Below, in pieces: positions 8,058 through 16,991 of a stretch of DNA of 45,523 nucleotides. Within the stretch, counting starts at the first letter, position 1. Every line of letters starts with the position of its first letter. Origin of the DNA: Oscillospiraceae bacterium (GTDB lineage Bacteria; Bacillota; Clostridia; Oscillospirales; SIG627); NCBI GenBank assembly GCA_015063605.1, contig SVTV01000023.1, positions 1-45,523 on the forward strand. Direction: 5' to 3'. The notes below the pieces were generated by a model. The model was not told the DNA's origin and searched no databases. It saw only the letters and a program-made list of their open reading frames with translations. The translations under genes were made by a program, and so were the position numbers.

Positions 8058-9266
8058 ATGAAAAAAATAATACTTTTACTTCTGACTTTTTCCCTTATCC
8101 TCTCTCTTTTCTCATGCACAACACCTCCCGAAACACGGTATTCATCTGAATTAAATACAACGGAAACAGAAGAAATAAAATACAGTGAAGAATCCGAAAA
8201 AGGATATCTCATTGTTCTTTTGAAAAATGGCTTATTACACAAGCTTTATCCTGAAGAGGGCGTTGTAGTTCCACTTTGTCCCGATCCATTGTGCAAGCAT
8301 AATACTCAATCATGCCCTTTTTTTCAATCCGCTCCTTCCATATGCGAGCAAGGGAATCTGATATACTATCTCCGTAAAGGAAGCAGTAAAGCGTACTATC
8401 AAAGCATATGCAAGTTCGATCTCAACACAGGAAAATATGAGGTATTATTTGAATCAAAAGATTACACTATGTCAAAGCTCTATGCAACAGAGGACTATCT
8501 CTTTTTTCAGGCGATGAACTTCAAGGCAAATGAAGCAACCGGATATAAGTTGATGAGGTATGAAATCAGTACAAAAAAAGTAGTTGAGCTTATGTCCGAG
8601 TATGTTATAGGAGACCTTACTCTGATAACGCACAACGACGAGCGTCTTTATTGGCTGAAAGATGAAACTTATTACAGTACAGATTACGACTTTCAGAACA
8701 AGAGAGAAAATGACAAAGGTTATCATTCTAATCTGAGTACGGGAAAGTACTCTTTTTCCGTTGAGATAGGAGATATGTTCACCAACGAGGCGGGGAGCTT
8801 TCTTACTCGAAGTATAAAAAGTATAAACCGTGAAACAGGTGAAGAAAAGGTTATCGTTGAGGCAACCGGAAACTTAATGCTTGCTTACAAAGGAAAGCTT
8901 ATATACACATTGCCCGATGAAGCTACCTTCATCGGATACAGAATAATCGATTCGAATCCCCGGCCAAGAAAAATATATGACCTGTGCGGTAACAAGTTTT
9001 ATATCTGCAATGCAGACGGAAGTGATGCAAAGCTGCTGTGCGATATTTCCGGTAATAATTGCACCATAGATATAGGACCTACCTCGGTAGGCGGAAAGTA
9101 TGGTGTAGGTGATCTTGTTGTATGGCCCTTGTGGTATTACGAAACCGTTGATGAGGAAAAGCAGATAGTAGACCGCAGAGAAAAGAACTTACGAGTTGAT
9201 TATCCCGATAAATTTGCCGTTATAAATTATAAAACGGGTGAATTCAAGATAATTGATACACTATGA
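8058..9266 (+). CDS. Lipoprotein, beta-propeller-like, with Cys/His motif
   Basis: A 402-residue exported lipoprotein. The N-terminus has two Lys, a hydrophobic core and the lipobox LFSC, so Cys21 would be lipidated and the protein tethered outside the membrane. A notable motif, CPDPLCKHNTQSCPFF (around residues 75-90), combines three Cys and one His and looks like a small metal- or disulfide-stabilised knuckle. After it, short repeats of the type 'YATEDYLFFQAMN', 'ERLYWLKDETYY', 'GKLIYTLPD' and 'FYICNADGSDAKLL' suggest a beta-propeller of the DUF5050/TolB-like kind. The RBS AAAGGAG precedes the ATG. The next gene is a diverged paralogue with the same RBS layout. I do not recognise a function; a surface binding or sensing role is an inference. 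Confidence 0.75.
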   Translation: MKKIILLLLTFSLILSLFSCTTPPETRYSSELNTTETEEIKYSEESEKGYLIVLLKNGLLHKLYPEEGVVVPLCPDPLCKHNTQSCPFFQSAPSICEQGNLIYYLRKGSSKAYYQSICKFDLNTGKYEVLFESKDYTMSKLYATEDYLFFQAMNFKANEATGYKLMRYEISTKKVVELMSEYVIGDLTLITHNDERLYWLKDETYYSTDYDFQNKRENDKGYHSNLSTGKYSFSVEIGDMFTNEAGSFLTRSIKSINRETGEEKVIVEATGNLMLAYKGKLIYTLPDEATFIGYRIIDSNPRPRKIYDLCGNKFYICNADGSDAKLLCDISGNNCTIDIGPTSVGGKYGVGDLVVWPLWYYETVDEEKQIVDRREKNLRVDYPDKFAVINYKTGEFKIIDTL

Positions 9267-9279
9267 AAGGAGCATACAT

Positions 9280-10470
9280 ATGAAAAAAACACTGCTTTTA
9301 TTCTTAAGCATGTCTTTTGTTTTATCTCTTATCTCTTGTACAAGCTCTCCGGAAACGGTGTCGTCAAGCGAAATAAGCGGTAACGAAGAAACTGCGGGGG
9401 AAACTTATAAAACAGAAGCCTATGAGCCGATACCCGTTCCCGAATTTCTTGCAGCATCAAAAGACATATATATGTTTGAAGACTATGTTTTTTCAAACGA
9501 TAAACCGATAATTAAATATCAAAAGTATGATACATTAAAAAGAGCCGGTACTGTATTATCTTACGATGAGCTTTACAATACAAGCGACCAAAGATCTTTT
9601 ACCTTATGCTATTTGGTGGATCCGGAAGAAACCAATAAAAATAATGGGATCCCCGTACTGCTTATGGCGTATCGTTACTTTGGAAAAGATTCTGACAATA
9701 GAGAAGCAGAATTCTCAGCGATACAGCTTTTCAACACGGGCACACACAAAACGCAGACGATCATATCCGGTATAACCGAAATGATCGCAAGCATGTGTCT
9801 GTACAGAGATACAGTATTTTACACAACGGAAAAAGGTTCGATATGTAAAGTAAACAAAGACGGAACCGGAGCAAAGAGATTTGAATCCGGCAGTAGTTTA
9901 CCTTATATTGCTTCAATATATGACGATAAGCTTTATTATTACGGCTCAGGAATGAAAAAAATGACAACATGCGGTATTGACTTTGAAAACAGTGAGGAGC
10001 TGTTTGAAATAAAAAAGAATCACAGCTTTTTTGTTCACGGAGATTACTTATATTACGCCGAAAATGCCGAGCCGTTAACAATAGAAGGTGAAAAATATTC
10101 GAATATATGCATCTACAGAAGAAAGCTTTCTGATTTAAAAAATACGAAAGAACTGCTATTTGACGGTATTAATGATTTCTGTTTTTCGGGTGACAGATTG
10201 TATTATTATACCTCGAAGGACAAAGCAAACGATACCGATGATGCAAACAGCAGACTTTATGCATATGATCTGAAGCAGTCGAAAGATATCGGTGAGATAT
10301 ACGTAAACAAAACGCCGGGTGTTAAAAGATATTGCGTATCTCTTAACGATAAATACGGTTTCGGTTATAACGAGATATGGAGCGATATTACGGAAGCGTA
10401 CTATATAGATCTCAATGATACTTTCATTCTCAATCTTGACAACAAAAAAGTAAATACGGTAGTATGGTAA
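9280..10470 (+). CDS. Lipoprotein, beta-propeller-like paralogue
   Basis: A 396-residue exported lipoprotein with the signal MKKTLLLFLSMSFVLSLISC, the lipobox being LISC. I chose the ATG at 9280 because AAAGGAG lies 9 bases upstream and the signal peptide begins there; an upstream in-frame ATG at 9253 would prepend nine residues inside the previous gene. The body has propeller-like repeats: 'MCLYRDTVFYTTEKGSICKV', 'ASIYDDKLYYYGSG', 'FFVHGDYLYYAENAE' and 'FCFSGDRLYYYTSKD', each a hydrophobic strand followed by an aromatic pair. It lacks the Cys/His motif of its upstream neighbour. The two genes are 13 bases apart and probably co-transcribed, ending in a perfect terminator at 10479. Function unknown. 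Confidence 0.75.
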   Translation: MKKTLLLFLSMSFVLSLISCTSSPETVSSSEISGNEETAGETYKTEAYEPIPVPEFLAASKDIYMFEDYVFSNDKPIIKYQKYDTLKRAGTVLSYDELYNTSDQRSFTLCYLVDPEETNKNNGIPVLLMAYRYFGKDSDNREAEFSAIQLFNTGTHKTQTIISGITEMIASMCLYRDTVFYTTEKGSICKVNKDGTGAKRFESGSSLPYIASIYDDKLYYYGSGMKKMTTCGIDFENSEELFEIKKNHSFFVHGDYLYYAENAEPLTIEGEKYSNICIYRRKLSDLKNTKELLFDGINDFCFSGDRLYYYTSKDKANDTDDANSRLYAYDLKQSKDIGEIYVNKTPGVKRYCVSLNDKYGFGYNEIWSDITEAYYIDLNDTFILNLDNKKVNTVVW

Positions 10471-10478
10471 CCAAAAAG

Positions 10479-10518
10479 CGTATGCACAGAACCGATAATG
10501 TGCATACGTTTTCGTTTT
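10479..10518 (+). terminator. Rho-independent terminator after the lipoprotein pair
   Basis: CGTATGCACA (10479-10488) and TGTGCATACG (10499-10508) are a perfect ten-pair stem with a ten-base loop, followed by TTTTCGTTTT. Confidence 0.9.
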
Positions 10519-10569
10519 ATCATTCCACTATTATGCAAATAAGGACACTTTTTCTATCAAAAAAGAATC

Positions 10570-10603
10570 TTTATAATAAACGTTTATTATGGTATCATAT
10601 AAT
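10570..10603 (+). promoter_or_regulatory. rhaBA promoter
   Basis: TTTATA (10570-10575) and TATCAT (10593-10598) are 17 bases apart; an overlapping TATAAT at 10598-10603 is an alternative -10. The palindromic operator lies in the spacer, so binding there would block RNA polymerase. Confidence 0.55.
10573..10590. promoter_or_regulatory. Perfect 18-bp palindrome, likely repressor operator of rhaBA
   Basis: ATAATAAAC (10573-10581) is followed immediately by its exact reverse complement GTTTATTAT (10582-10590). The AAACGTTT centre with a CpG at the dyad resembles LacI-family operators. It sits within the rhaBA promoter, so a local or distant LacI-type sugar regulator is a reasonable inference; no such regulator gene is in the window. 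Confidence 0.6.
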
Positions 10604-10653
10604 AAAATACGAAAAAAGTATTTTCAAACAAGAATACAAAACGAGGTGTTGTA

Positions 10654-12024
10654 ATGGCAAAATTCTTAGCTGTTGACATAGGAGCTTCCGGAGGAAGACA
10701 CATATTGGGCGAGATCGTAAACGGCAAGCTTCTGCTTTCGGAAATATACAGATTTGAAAACGGAATGAAAAAGGAGAACGGTTCTCTTATTTGGGACGTT
10801 GAAGCTCTTTTCAATGAGGTAAAAAACGGAATAAAAAAATGCGGTGAGCTCGGAAAGATACCCGATACCGTGGCTATCGATACATGGGGCGTTGACTATG
10901 TTCTTTTGGATAAGGACAAAAAAGAGATCCTTCCCGCAATAGCTTACAGAGACAGCAGAACGGATGGTATTCCCGAGGAAGTAAGCAACATCATCCCTGC
11001 GGAAAAGCTTTATTCCATAGCCGGCATTCAAAAGCAGAATTTCAACACTATTTATCAGCTTTACTGCGACAAAAAAAGCGGAAAGCTTGATAATGCGGAA
11101 TATTTCCTTATGATGCCCGAATATCTTTCATTCAAGCTTACCGGCGTTATAAAGAATGAATATACCGAGGCATCCACATCGAATCTTCTTAACGCAAAGG
11201 AAAAGATGTGGGATGAATATCTCCTTGATTCCCTCGGAATAAAGAAAGAGATATTCTCTTCTCTTTCCCTTCCCGGAACTCTTCTCGGCGGCTTTACCGA
11301 TGAAGTAAAAGCCGAGGTGGGATTTGATGCAAGCGTGGTATTCTGTCCTTCTCACGACACAGCTTCAGCCGTTGCGGCATGTCCCATAACGGATTCCGCC
11401 GTATACATAAGCTCCGGCACATGGAGTCTTATCGGCACGGAAAACAAAGAAGCAGTATTAACGAAGGAAGCTATGGACGCCAACTTCACAAATGAAGGCG
11501 GAATAGAATACAGATTCCGTTTCCTTAAGAACATCATGGGTATGTGGCTCTTCCAGAACATAAGAAAGAATCTCGACAAGAAATACACATACGATGAAAT
11601 GATGGAAATGGCTAAATCAAGCGGAAGCTTTTGCAGGATAGATCCCAATGCTCAGGAATTTGTTGCTCCCGATAATATGATAGAAGCGATACGCTCTTAC
11701 GTCGGAAACAAGGATCTTCCCTTGGGTGAGGTCATAAACAGCGTATATCATTCGCTTGCTTTGACTTATGCAGATGCCATAAGCGAGATCGAAAGAATAA
11801 GCGGAAAGACCATAGACAGGATCAATGTAGTGGGCGGCGGCTCCAAGGACAGATATCTTAACGAGCTTATGAAAAAGTACACGGGCAAGCGTGTATTTGC
11901 AGGTCCCGTTGAGGCTACCGCAACGGGCAATATCATTTCCCAGATAATGAGATATAACGAAAGCATCACTCTTGAAAAAGCAAGAGAGATCATAAAGGAA
12001 TCATTTGAGATCTACGAGGTCTGA
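10654..12024 (+). CDS. rhaB: Rhamnulokinase
   Basis: ATP-dependent phosphorylation of L-rhamnulose to L-rhamnulose 1-phosphate, cytoplasmic, second step of rhamnose catabolism. The 456-residue protein has the FGGY-kinase start FLAVDIGASGGRHI (phosphate loop 1), 'AIDTWGVDYVLLD' with the substrate-binding Asp/Trp, 'VVFCPSHDTASAVAACP' with the family catalytic Asp, 'YISSGTWSLIGTE', and INVVGGGSKDRYLNELM for nucleotide binding near the C-terminus. The order and spacing are those of RhaB rather than xylulokinase or fuculokinase. RBS GAGGTG precedes the ATG. rhaA follows after 40 bases. No rhaD aldolase, transporter or mutarotase is adjacent. Confidence 0.93.
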   Translation: MAKFLAVDIGASGGRHILGEIVNGKLLLSEIYRFENGMKKENGSLIWDVEALFNEVKNGIKKCGELGKIPDTVAIDTWGVDYVLLDKDKKEILPAIAYRDSRTDGIPEEVSNIIPAEKLYSIAGIQKQNFNTIYQLYCDKKSGKLDNAEYFLMMPEYLSFKLTGVIKNEYTEASTSNLLNAKEKMWDEYLLDSLGIKKEIFSSLSLPGTLLGGFTDEVKAEVGFDASVVFCPSHDTASAVAACPITDSAVYISSGTWSLIGTENKEAVLTKEAMDANFTNEGGIEYRFRFLKNIMGMWLFQNIRKNLDKKYTYDEMMEMAKSSGSFCRIDPNAQEFVAPDNMIEAIRSYVGNKDLPLGEVINSVYHSLALTYADAISEIERISGKTIDRINVVGGGSKDRYLNELMKKYTGKRVFAGPVEATATGNIISQIMRYNESITLEKAREIIKESFEIYEV

Positions 12025-12064
12025 TCTTACAGAAAAAAATATTACCGTAACGAAAGGAATTATC

Positions 12065-13309
12065 ATGAACACAAGATACACGGAAGCAAAGAAAATATAT
12101 GCCGATATAGGCGTTGATACCGAAAAGGCGCTTGACACCCTTAAAGATGTTACCATATCCGTACATTGCTGGCAGGGCGATGATGTAACGGGATTTGACA
12201 GCAGAGAGAGCCTTTCCGGAGGAATACAGACCACCGGTAACTATCCCGGAAAAGCCAACACTCCCGAAGAGCTTATGGCTGATATAGACAAGGCATTTTC
12301 CCTTATTCCCGGAAAAAAGAAGCTCAATCTTCATGCAAGCTACGCAATATTTGAAAAGGGCGAGGCTGTTGGAAGAGATAAGATAGAGCCCAAGCATTTC
12401 AAGAAGTGGGTAGACTTTGCCAAGGAAAGAAATATGGGTATCGACTTTAACCCCACCTTCTTCTCCCATCCCATGGTAAAGGACAACCTTACACTTTCTT
12501 CTCCCGACGAAGAAGTAAGAAATTACTGGGTAGAGCACGGTAAGGCTTGTCTTCGCATAAGCGAATATTTTGCAAACGAGACGGGCATCCCCTGCGTTAT
12601 GAATATATGGATCCCCGACGGCTACAAGGATATTCCCGCCGACAGACTTTCCCCCAGAGCAAGATTCAAAAAGTCTCTCGATGAGATCCTTTCCATCCCT
12701 TACGACAAGGAAAAGGTATACGTTACTCTCGAATCAAAGGTTTTCGGCATAGGTCTTGAAAGCTACACAGTAGGATCTGCGGAATTCTGTCTTTCCTACT
12801 CCGACTACAAGGGTATAACACCTCTTATGGACAACGGTCACTACCATCCCACAGAGGTAGTTTCCGATAAAATATCCTCTCTCCTTCTCTTCAATGAAAA
12901 GATCGCTCTCCACGTTACACGCGGAGTACGTTGGGATTCCGACCACGTAGTATTGTTCGATGATGAGACAAAGGAGATCGCAAAGGAGATCGTCGCTCAC
13001 GATGCTCTTGACAGAGTATTTATCGCAACGGACTATTTCGATGCTTCCATCAACCGTATATCCGCATGGGTAACGGGTGTCAGAAACGTTCAGAAGGCTC
13101 TGCTTGCGGCAATGCTCCGCCCCGATGCTCTTCTCAAGAAGCTCCAGGACGAAAGCAGAACAACAGAGCTCATGGTGCTTTCCGAGGATCTGAAGACAGC
13201 ACCTTTAGGCGATATCTGGGAAGAATTCCTTGCAAGAGAAAACGTAAGCAAGAATTACATTGCCGATATTCTCGAATATGAGGAAAGTGTTCTTAAAAAC
13301 AGAATATAA
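12065..13309 (+). CDS. rhaA: L-rhamnose isomerase
   Basis: Converts L-rhamnose to L-rhamnulose, using divalent metals. The 414-residue length matches the family. Recognisable segments are 'ISVHCWQGDDVTGF' near the N-terminus, 'KLNLHASYAIFE', FNPTFFSHP, 'GIPCVMNIWIPDGYKD', 'TLESKVFGIGLESYTVGS', MDNGHYHPTE, 'HVTRGVRWDSDHV' and FIATDYFDASINRISAW, which carry the metal-binding Glu, Asp and His set. I start at ATG 12065 because AAAGGA lies just upstream and the family N-terminus begins there; an in-frame ATG at 12005 is inside the end of rhaB and has no RBS. It is co-transcribed with rhaB. Confidence 0.95.
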   Translation: MNTRYTEAKKIYADIGVDTEKALDTLKDVTISVHCWQGDDVTGFDSRESLSGGIQTTGNYPGKANTPEELMADIDKAFSLIPGKKKLNLHASYAIFEKGEAVGRDKIEPKHFKKWVDFAKERNMGIDFNPTFFSHPMVKDNLTLSSPDEEVRNYWVEHGKACLRISEYFANETGIPCVMNIWIPDGYKDIPADRLSPRARFKKSLDEILSIPYDKEKVYVTLESKVFGIGLESYTVGSAEFCLSYSDYKGITPLMDNGHYHPTEVVSDKISSLLLFNEKIALHVTRGVRWDSDHVVLFDDETKEIAKEIVAHDALDRVFIATDYFDASINRISAWVTGVRNVQKALLAAMLRPDALLKKLQDESRTTELMVLSEDLKTAPLGDIWEEFLARENVSKNYIADILEYEESVLKNRI

Positions 13310-13326
13310 CTTAGAATAAATTTTTC

Positions 13327-13364
13327 GGTCGGTACACTAAAAAGGTATACCGACCTATCTTTTT
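13327..13364 (+). terminator. Terminator after rhaA
   Basis: GGTCGGTA (13327-13334) pairs with TACCGACC (13348-13355) across a 13-base loop, followed by TATCTTTTTA. It separates rhaBA from the convergent asnA. Confidence 0.75.
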
Positions 13365-13374
13365 ATGTATTCGA

Positions 13375-14382
13375 TTAAAGAAGAACTACGCCTTTCTTCT
13401 CGCACTCTTCCATTGTCTTGTCATCCCAAACGGAAGCCTGAACCTCGCCAACGTGAGCCTTTTCAAGAAGAAGCATGCATATTCTGGACTGACCGAGACC
13501 GCCGCCTATTGTGAGAGGAAGCTCGTCATTAAGAAGCATCTTATGGAACGAGAATTCTCTTCTTGCGTTGCATCCCGATATATTGAGCTGTCTGTCGAGA
13601 GCCTCGGAATCTACACGGATACCCATGCTGGATACCTCAAATGCACAGTCGAGAATGTCGTTATGGAACATAATATCGCCGTTCAATGTCCAGTCATCGT
13701 AATCGGGAGCACGTCCGTCATGCTTATTGCCCGACTTCAAAACCCCGCCTATCTGCATGATGAAAACCGTTCCGTACTTCTTGGTTATGGCGTTTTCTCT
13801 CTGCTTGGGAGTAAGATCGGGATACATATCCTCCAACTCCTGAGTTGTAACGAAAAATACATCAGGGTTAAGAGTTACCTTGAGAGCGGGATATTTCTTT
13901 TTCATTTCCTCGGAGGTATCGCATACCGCCTTGACTATTGCTCTGACCGTATTCTCAAGATATTCTCTCGTTCTGTCTTCTCTCGTAATTACCTTTTCCC
14001 AATCCCACTGATCGACATAGATGGAATGGAGGTTATCCATTTCCTCGTCACGTCTTATGGCATTCATATCGGTATACAAGCCTTCGCCTACGCCGAAGCC
14101 GTATCTGTGTAGTGCCATTCTCTTCCATTTCGCAAGGGAATGTACTACGTGGGCGTACTTGCCCGTTTCAAGGACATCGAAGGAAACAGCTCTTTCCACC
14201 CCGTTAAGGTCATCGTTGAGACCCGTTTCGGGATAGACAAAGAGGGGTGCCGAGATGCGCTTAAGATTCAATGCGGAGGAAAGCTTATCCTCAAAGATTC
14301 TTTTAAGACTGCCTATGGCTGTCTGTGTTTCATATATCGAAAGAACGGAGCGGTATCCGTCCGGAATAAATGTCTTACTCAT
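13375..14382 (-). CDS. asnA: Aspartate-ammonia ligase (asparagine synthetase A)
   Basis: Makes L-asparagine from L-aspartate, ammonia and ATP through an aspartyl-adenylate. The 335-residue length is standard. Signature segments are 'GYRSVLSIYETQTAIGSLKRIF' at the start (here split by eye), 'SAPLFVYPETGLNDDLNGVERAV', 'VVHSLAKWKRMAL', 'YVDQWDWEKVI', 'FIMQIGGVLKSG' and the class II synthetase-like motif 3 IGGGLGQSRICMLLL. It reads in the same direction as the D-aspartate-ligase-like gene upstream (42-base gap), so the two may be one operon. AAAGGA lies 12 bases before the ATG. Confidence 0.95.
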   Translation of the reverse strand: MSKTFIPDGYRSVLSIYETQTAIGSLKRIFEDKLSSALNLKRISAPLFVYPETGLNDDLNGVERAVSFDVLETGKYAHVVHSLAKWKRMALHRYGFGVGEGLYTDMNAIRRDEEMDNLHSIYVDQWDWEKVITREDRTREYLENTVRAIVKAVCDTSEEMKKKYPALKVTLNPDVFFVTTQELEDMYPDLTPKQRENAITKKYGTVFIMQIGGVLKSGNKHDGRAPDYDDWTLNGDIMFHNDILDCAFEVSSMGIRVDSEALDRQLNISGCNARREFSFHKMLLNDELPLTIGGGLGQSRICMLLLEKAHVGEVQASVWDDKTMEECEKKGVVLL

Positions 14383-14424
14383 AATGATTCGCGATTCCTT
14401 TCTGTCGGCTGATCTGACCGATTA

Positions 14425-15672
14425 TTATTGGGGGAAATATCCTTTTTTCTGGAAATTCTTTTTATACTTTCTCATGTAATTAGCCTGATTGAGAACAAAC
14501 ATCTTCATTCGCTTGAAATTCATATCGGGTGCATAGTAAAGCTGTTTTACATGCTTTTTCGCTTTTATGAGAGCTTTCGCTTCTGCTTTGAGGTCTTCAT
14601 CGTGAACGAATTTCATTATAACGTTTTTCGGAATGACCGACCAGAGGCAGACACCGTTCTTAACTGTAACAAGGGGCTTGGGATCATTATATATAAGATC
14701 TTCCACGAGAAACTGTGCAAGATTGCATCCTGCGGCAGTTACGAAAAAGCTGCTTCTTCCCTGTCTGAGATTCATTTCGAAGAACTTGTATTTTCCGTCG
14801 CGGCTGTCAAGCTTTACGTCGATATTTATAAAGCCTTCATAGCCTATTTTTTCAAGGAAGGATATTATTCTTCCCTTTAATGCTTCGTCTTCACCGGGAA
14901 TTATCGCCGCATAGCTTCCTATACCCTGAGCAGTATGCTCCTCAAGAAGTATTCTTCCGAGACCGAAAAGGCGGACCTTTTTGTCCTTTGAGCAATAGCA
15001 GTTGATAACACGCATCATATTATCTTCACCCGGAATAAATTCCTGTATGATAAGCGTATCCTTATAGGAAGATGAATAGATCGCCTCAAGGACTGCTTCG
15101 AATTCATCCTTGGTTTTTATGACAAATACCTTTTTCTTTCCCGGGAATGAACAATTCCAATAAGCAACGCTGTTGGATGGCTTTACAACAACGGGAAAAT
15201 CAAAGGGCAGCTTTATATCCTTGTGATCCTCATATGTGCACTCGGCGGTCTTGGGATAATCGAAGCCGTTTTCATCGCACACCTTATAGAAGTTTTCCTT
15301 CAAGGAGAGCCTTTCGTAAATATCGGCATCGGGACAAGCAAATCTGAACATGGATTCAAGCTTATCCTTATTTCTTGACAAAAGCTTTGTATAATTATCA
15401 CCGCAGGAAACGAGAAGCAAGGGAGCGGTTTCGCCGTTCTTTCTCTTATTTTCCGCATATTCCGTAAGCGTTCTTACAAACATCTCGTCGATCTCAAGAT
15501 CGGGCTCTGTTTTTACGAGCTTTACTATTCTGCTGTTTGCCGTTGCGGGAAGGCTTCCCCTTCCTATCGCCTCGGAAACACAACCGTATTTTTCGTGGAA
15601 GCTTCTTGCCATTCCGTATACGTTCTGGTCGCTTCCCAGTAAAACGGGAATAAATTCTTTTTTATTTTCCAC
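14425..15672 (-). CDS. ATP-grasp ligase, D-aspartate ligase (Asl-fm)-like
   Basis: A 415-residue cytoplasmic ATP-grasp enzyme. The N-terminus FIPVLLGSDQNVYGMARSF closely follows the pattern I remember for Enterococcus faecium D-aspartate ligase, which adds D-Asp to the lysine of peptidoglycan precursors. ATP-grasp elements are visible: 'DFPVVVKPSNSVAYW' (nucleotide-binding Lys), 'LIIQEFIPGEDNMMR' (acidic lid), 'GFINIDVKLD' and KFFEMNLRQGRSSFF (metal-binding Glu and Asn, then Arg). The C-terminal 70 residues are Lys-rich. The neighbour asnA and a membrane-anchored protein are on the same strand. If it is a D-Asp ligase, cross-bridged peptidoglycan would follow; other carboxylate-amine ligations are possible. 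Confidence 0.7.
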   Translation of the reverse strand: MENKKEFIPVLLGSDQNVYGMARSFHEKYGCVSEAIGRGSLPATANSRIVKLVKTEPDLEIDEMFVRTLTEYAENKRKNGETAPLLLVSCGDNYTKLLSRNKDKLESMFRFACPDADIYERLSLKENFYKVCDENGFDYPKTAECTYEDHKDIKLPFDFPVVVKPSNSVAYWNCSFPGKKKVFVIKTKDEFEAVLEAIYSSSYKDTLIIQEFIPGEDNMMRVINCYCSKDKKVRLFGLGRILLEEHTAQGIGSYAAIIPGEDEALKGRIISFLEKIGYEGFINIDVKLDSRDGKYKFFEMNLRQGRSSFFVTAAGCNLAQFLVEDLIYNDPKPLVTVKNGVCLWSVIPKNVIMKFVHDEDLKAEAKALIKAKKHVKQLYYAPDMNFKRMKMFVLNQANYMRKYKKNFQKKGYFPQ

Positions 15673-15695
15673 GGTATCACCGCCTGTTAATATTA

Positions 15696-16916
15696 TTAAA
15701 AGTTTATTTTATAAATGTTTGTGACAGCATCCGAGCCGTCAGAACCCTCAAAGGTTATTGCCAGGATGTTATCATAAACGAAAAATGTATTCTTGATCTT
15801 TTTGCCCTCGGGGATAAGGGATGTAAGCTCAGTATACTTACCCTGCTTGCCGTTTTTAACGCTGTAGGCATAAAGTGCGGGGGCTGTTTCGTCCTTCTTT
15901 ACACATTCGAGTACCATGTGTCCCGCCTTTGCGCTGACTGTCTTTATATTCGCAGAGCTGAAAAGCGATGCGGGCATAAGAGCAGTTCTCATACTTCCCG
16001 TTATAACGTTGCAGCACTGAGCGTAAACAAATTTATCGGTTTTCTTATCCGCTGAATTTTCTTCGGTCTGCTCAACTATTGCGAAATAATCGCTCAGAAG
16101 CTCTTCCGAGAAGGCTGCACCGGATATTTCGGGGCAAGCGGCGACCTGACCTGCATGAGTATCGGCAATATAGTTTCCGCGCACTCCCTCGGGAGACAAT
16201 GCGGTAAACCAGAGGTGCTTTTCATTGATGAAGAATTTTACCTTACATTCGGAAAAGCCCATATCCTTGAGTGAAAAGGCTCTGTCGCCTCTGTAATCCT
16301 CAATATCGGAATCTGCTACACCGTTGAAATAGGAAACGTAAAGAATATCGTCTTCTATTCCGGCAGCTGTAAAGCCTGTTGAGGAAACCGCCTGCATCTG
16401 CGTGCCGTAAATATCCTCATTATCATAGCTTCTTGCGAAGAACTTTTCCACCGTGGGAGCGATAGCAGACTGAGTCATGGGATTGAGAATATATTTTTTG
16501 CCGCTCTCATCCTCGTAAACCATGGAAGAGATCGAGTTCAACGGAGCGAATCTGTAATAAAGATCGTACATGGGGAAAAAGAGTGCTTCCGTATTGGAAA
16601 CGTATCTGTAATAATCCACCGTTCCGGAAAATCCGAACTTTTCAAGATCAAGTGTCATGGGCTCACAAACATTGAATTCTCCCGAATTTACGGAATAGTA
16701 AAGTGCGGGCGACTTTGTATCCGCTTCTCCGTTGTCGTTAACTTTCAAAAGCATATCATTTTTCATGATATACTCTTCTTTGCCTTCGAAGACCAAGGAA
16801 ATGGGTGTGGAATTATAATTGGAGACCGCCATTATCAGCGCTCCGCCCAAAACCAATATAAGAATAACGGCAACGATGAAAACCGCCTTTGCGGCTTTTG
16901 CGCTTATATTAAACAT
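15696..16916 (-). CDS. Membrane-anchored protein of unknown function
   Basis: A 406-residue protein with a single hydrophobic segment at about residues 10-32 (AVFIVAVILILVLGGALIM), a short Lys-containing cytosolic start, and a large extracytoplasmic part. The rest is alternating beta strands with repeats such as 'DILYVSYFNGVADSD', 'KHLWFTALSPEG', 'TDKFVYAQCCNVITG' and 'NTFFVYDNILAITFEG', consistent with a propeller-like or Sortilin-like fold, but I recognise no family. I prefer the ATG at 16916 (9 bases after AAAGGA) to the one at 16922, which is only 3 bases from it. Its promoter is at 16963-16991, and 23 bases separate it from the ATP-grasp gene, so it may head an operon with that gene and asnA. 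Confidence 0.65.
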   Translation of the reverse strand: MFNISAKAAKAVFIVAVILILVLGGALIMAVSNYNSTPISLVFEGKEEYIMKNDMLLKVNDNGEADTKSPALYYSVNSGEFNVCEPMTLDLEKFGFSGTVDYYRYVSNTEALFFPMYDLYYRFAPLNSISSMVYEDESGKKYILNPMTQSAIAPTVEKFFARSYDNEDIYGTQMQAVSSTGFTAAGIEDDILYVSYFNGVADSDIEDYRGDRAFSLKDMGFSECKVKFFINEKHLWFTALSPEGVRGNYIADTHAGQVAACPEISGAAFSEELLSDYFAIVEQTEENSADKKTDKFVYAQCCNVITGSMRTALMPASLFSSANIKTVSAKAGHMVLECVKKDETAPALYAYSVKNGKQGKYTELTSLIPEGKKIKNTFFVYDNILAITFEGSDGSDAVTNIYKINF

Positions 16917-16962
16917 GATCATTTTCCTTTCACAACTGACTTATGAACATACCTAATATAAG

Positions 16963-16991
16963 ATTATAACACATCCGTGAATATATTGCAA
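16963..16991 (-). promoter_or_regulatory. Sigma-A promoter for the membrane-anchored protein/ATP-grasp/asnA run
   Basis: On the minus strand TTGCAA (16991-16986) and TATAAT (16968-16963) are 17 bases apart, about 47 bases before the ATG. Confidence 0.7.

Noticed and set aside
12005..12064. Longer rhaA starting at 12005
   Set aside because: No RBS, begins within rhaB, and the family N-terminus matches the ATG at 12065.
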